The notes under the pieces are model-generated. The model made no database searches, was not told the DNA's origin, and saw only the letters and a program-made list of their open reading frames with translations. DNA of 64,000 nucleotides from Branchiibius cervicis. GTDB lineage: Bacteria; Actinomycetota; Actinomycetes; Actinomycetales; Dermatophilaceae. This document shows, piece by piece, positions 63,894 through 64,000 of this stretch; the first letter of the stretch is position 1, and each line of letters opens with the position of its first letter. The stretch is taken from positions 3,038,001 to 3,102,000 of the forward strand of contig NZ_JBHSWJ010000002.1 in NCBI RefSeq assembly GCF_042661605.1, in the 5' to 3' direction. The translations under genes were made by a program, and so were the position numbers.

Positions 63894-64000
63894 ACCGGGT
63901 TGCGTTTGATCAGTTGGCGGGCGATCACACCACGCTGGATCTCGTTGGTGCCTTCACCCACGATCATCAGCGGTGCATCGCGGAAGTAGCGCTCCACATC
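63894..64000 (-). CDS. Acyl-CoA dehydrogenase (partial, C terminus only)
   Basis: The last 35 codons on the minus strand are visible: DVERYFRDAPLMIVGEGTNE and then IQRGVIARQLIKR. This is the C-terminal end of an acyl-CoA dehydrogenase, where the EGTNEIQR segment contacts FAD and is close to the usual C terminus. The rest lies beyond the window. It is presumably the upstream gene of the itaconate-type operon. Confidence 0.9.

Overview
The window is chromosomal DNA of a high-GC Gram-positive actinobacterium, most likely Micrococcales and possibly a Dermacoccaceae-like genus (family placement is a low-confidence inference). The pointers are the strong G/C third-position bias, GTG/TTG starts, tightly overlapping operons (ATGA and GTGA junctions), an RR-HK-HtrA locus like mycobacterial mprAB-pepD, a WXG100 protein, DUF3263 and DUF6421 proteins, a 13E12-type HNH protein and groL preceded by CIRCE boxes. 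No rRNA, tRNA, CRISPR array, prophage or insertion sequence was seen.

Layout. 1-5.5 kb: MFS exporter/MarR pair, then a two-component system with a membrane-anchored HtrA-like protease. 5.7-11.3 kb: MacB-like ABC exporter, SGNH lipoprotein, WXG100 protein, DUF1028 protein. 11.3-14.6 kb: two paralogous SigE-family sigma factor/membrane-protein pairs behind matching promoters. 14.6-22.1 kb: C1 aminopeptidase, methyltransferases, HNH protein, peptidase E, a decapitated TetR gene, AraC and VOC proteins. 22.3-26.9 kb: groL with two CIRCE operators, divergent from a three-gene phospholipid operon. 27-33 kb: beta-oxidation operon (FadB-type protein, thiolase, CoA-transferase/racemase, enoyl-CoA hydratase) divergent from an SDR. 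33-34.4 kb: a DUF559-type nuclease gene bracketed by inverted copies of a 61-bp palindromic repeat. 34.4-40.4 kb: PLP decarboxylase, ung, SGNH hydrolase and modABC. 40.4-48.5 kb: deacetylase, a DUF6421-SDR-threonine aldolase operon, flavin reductase, aldo/keto reductase and a 3-hydroxyacyl-CoA dehydrogenase. 48.5-54.7 kb: GH81 glucanase, OafA-type acyltransferase and processive GT2, a probable cell-surface glucan locus. 54.8-61 kb: oleate hydratase, secreted proteins including a sedolisin, and a lipoprotein. 61-64 kb: four CoA genes matching an itaconate/citramalate degradation set.

An overriding property is that 14 single-base deletions, all in runs of G or C, break 11 otherwise normal genes. 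Restoring one G/C at each site gives full-length family members whose lengths divide exactly by three. This looks like homopolymer under-calling in the assembly, not gene decay, so these genes are annotated below at full length with the break position stated. Most of the window is therefore ordinary metabolism. The points most worth following up are the repeat-flanked nuclease gene, the twin sigma cassettes with the same promoter, the phospholipid operon with an altered catalytic motif, and the glucan locus.
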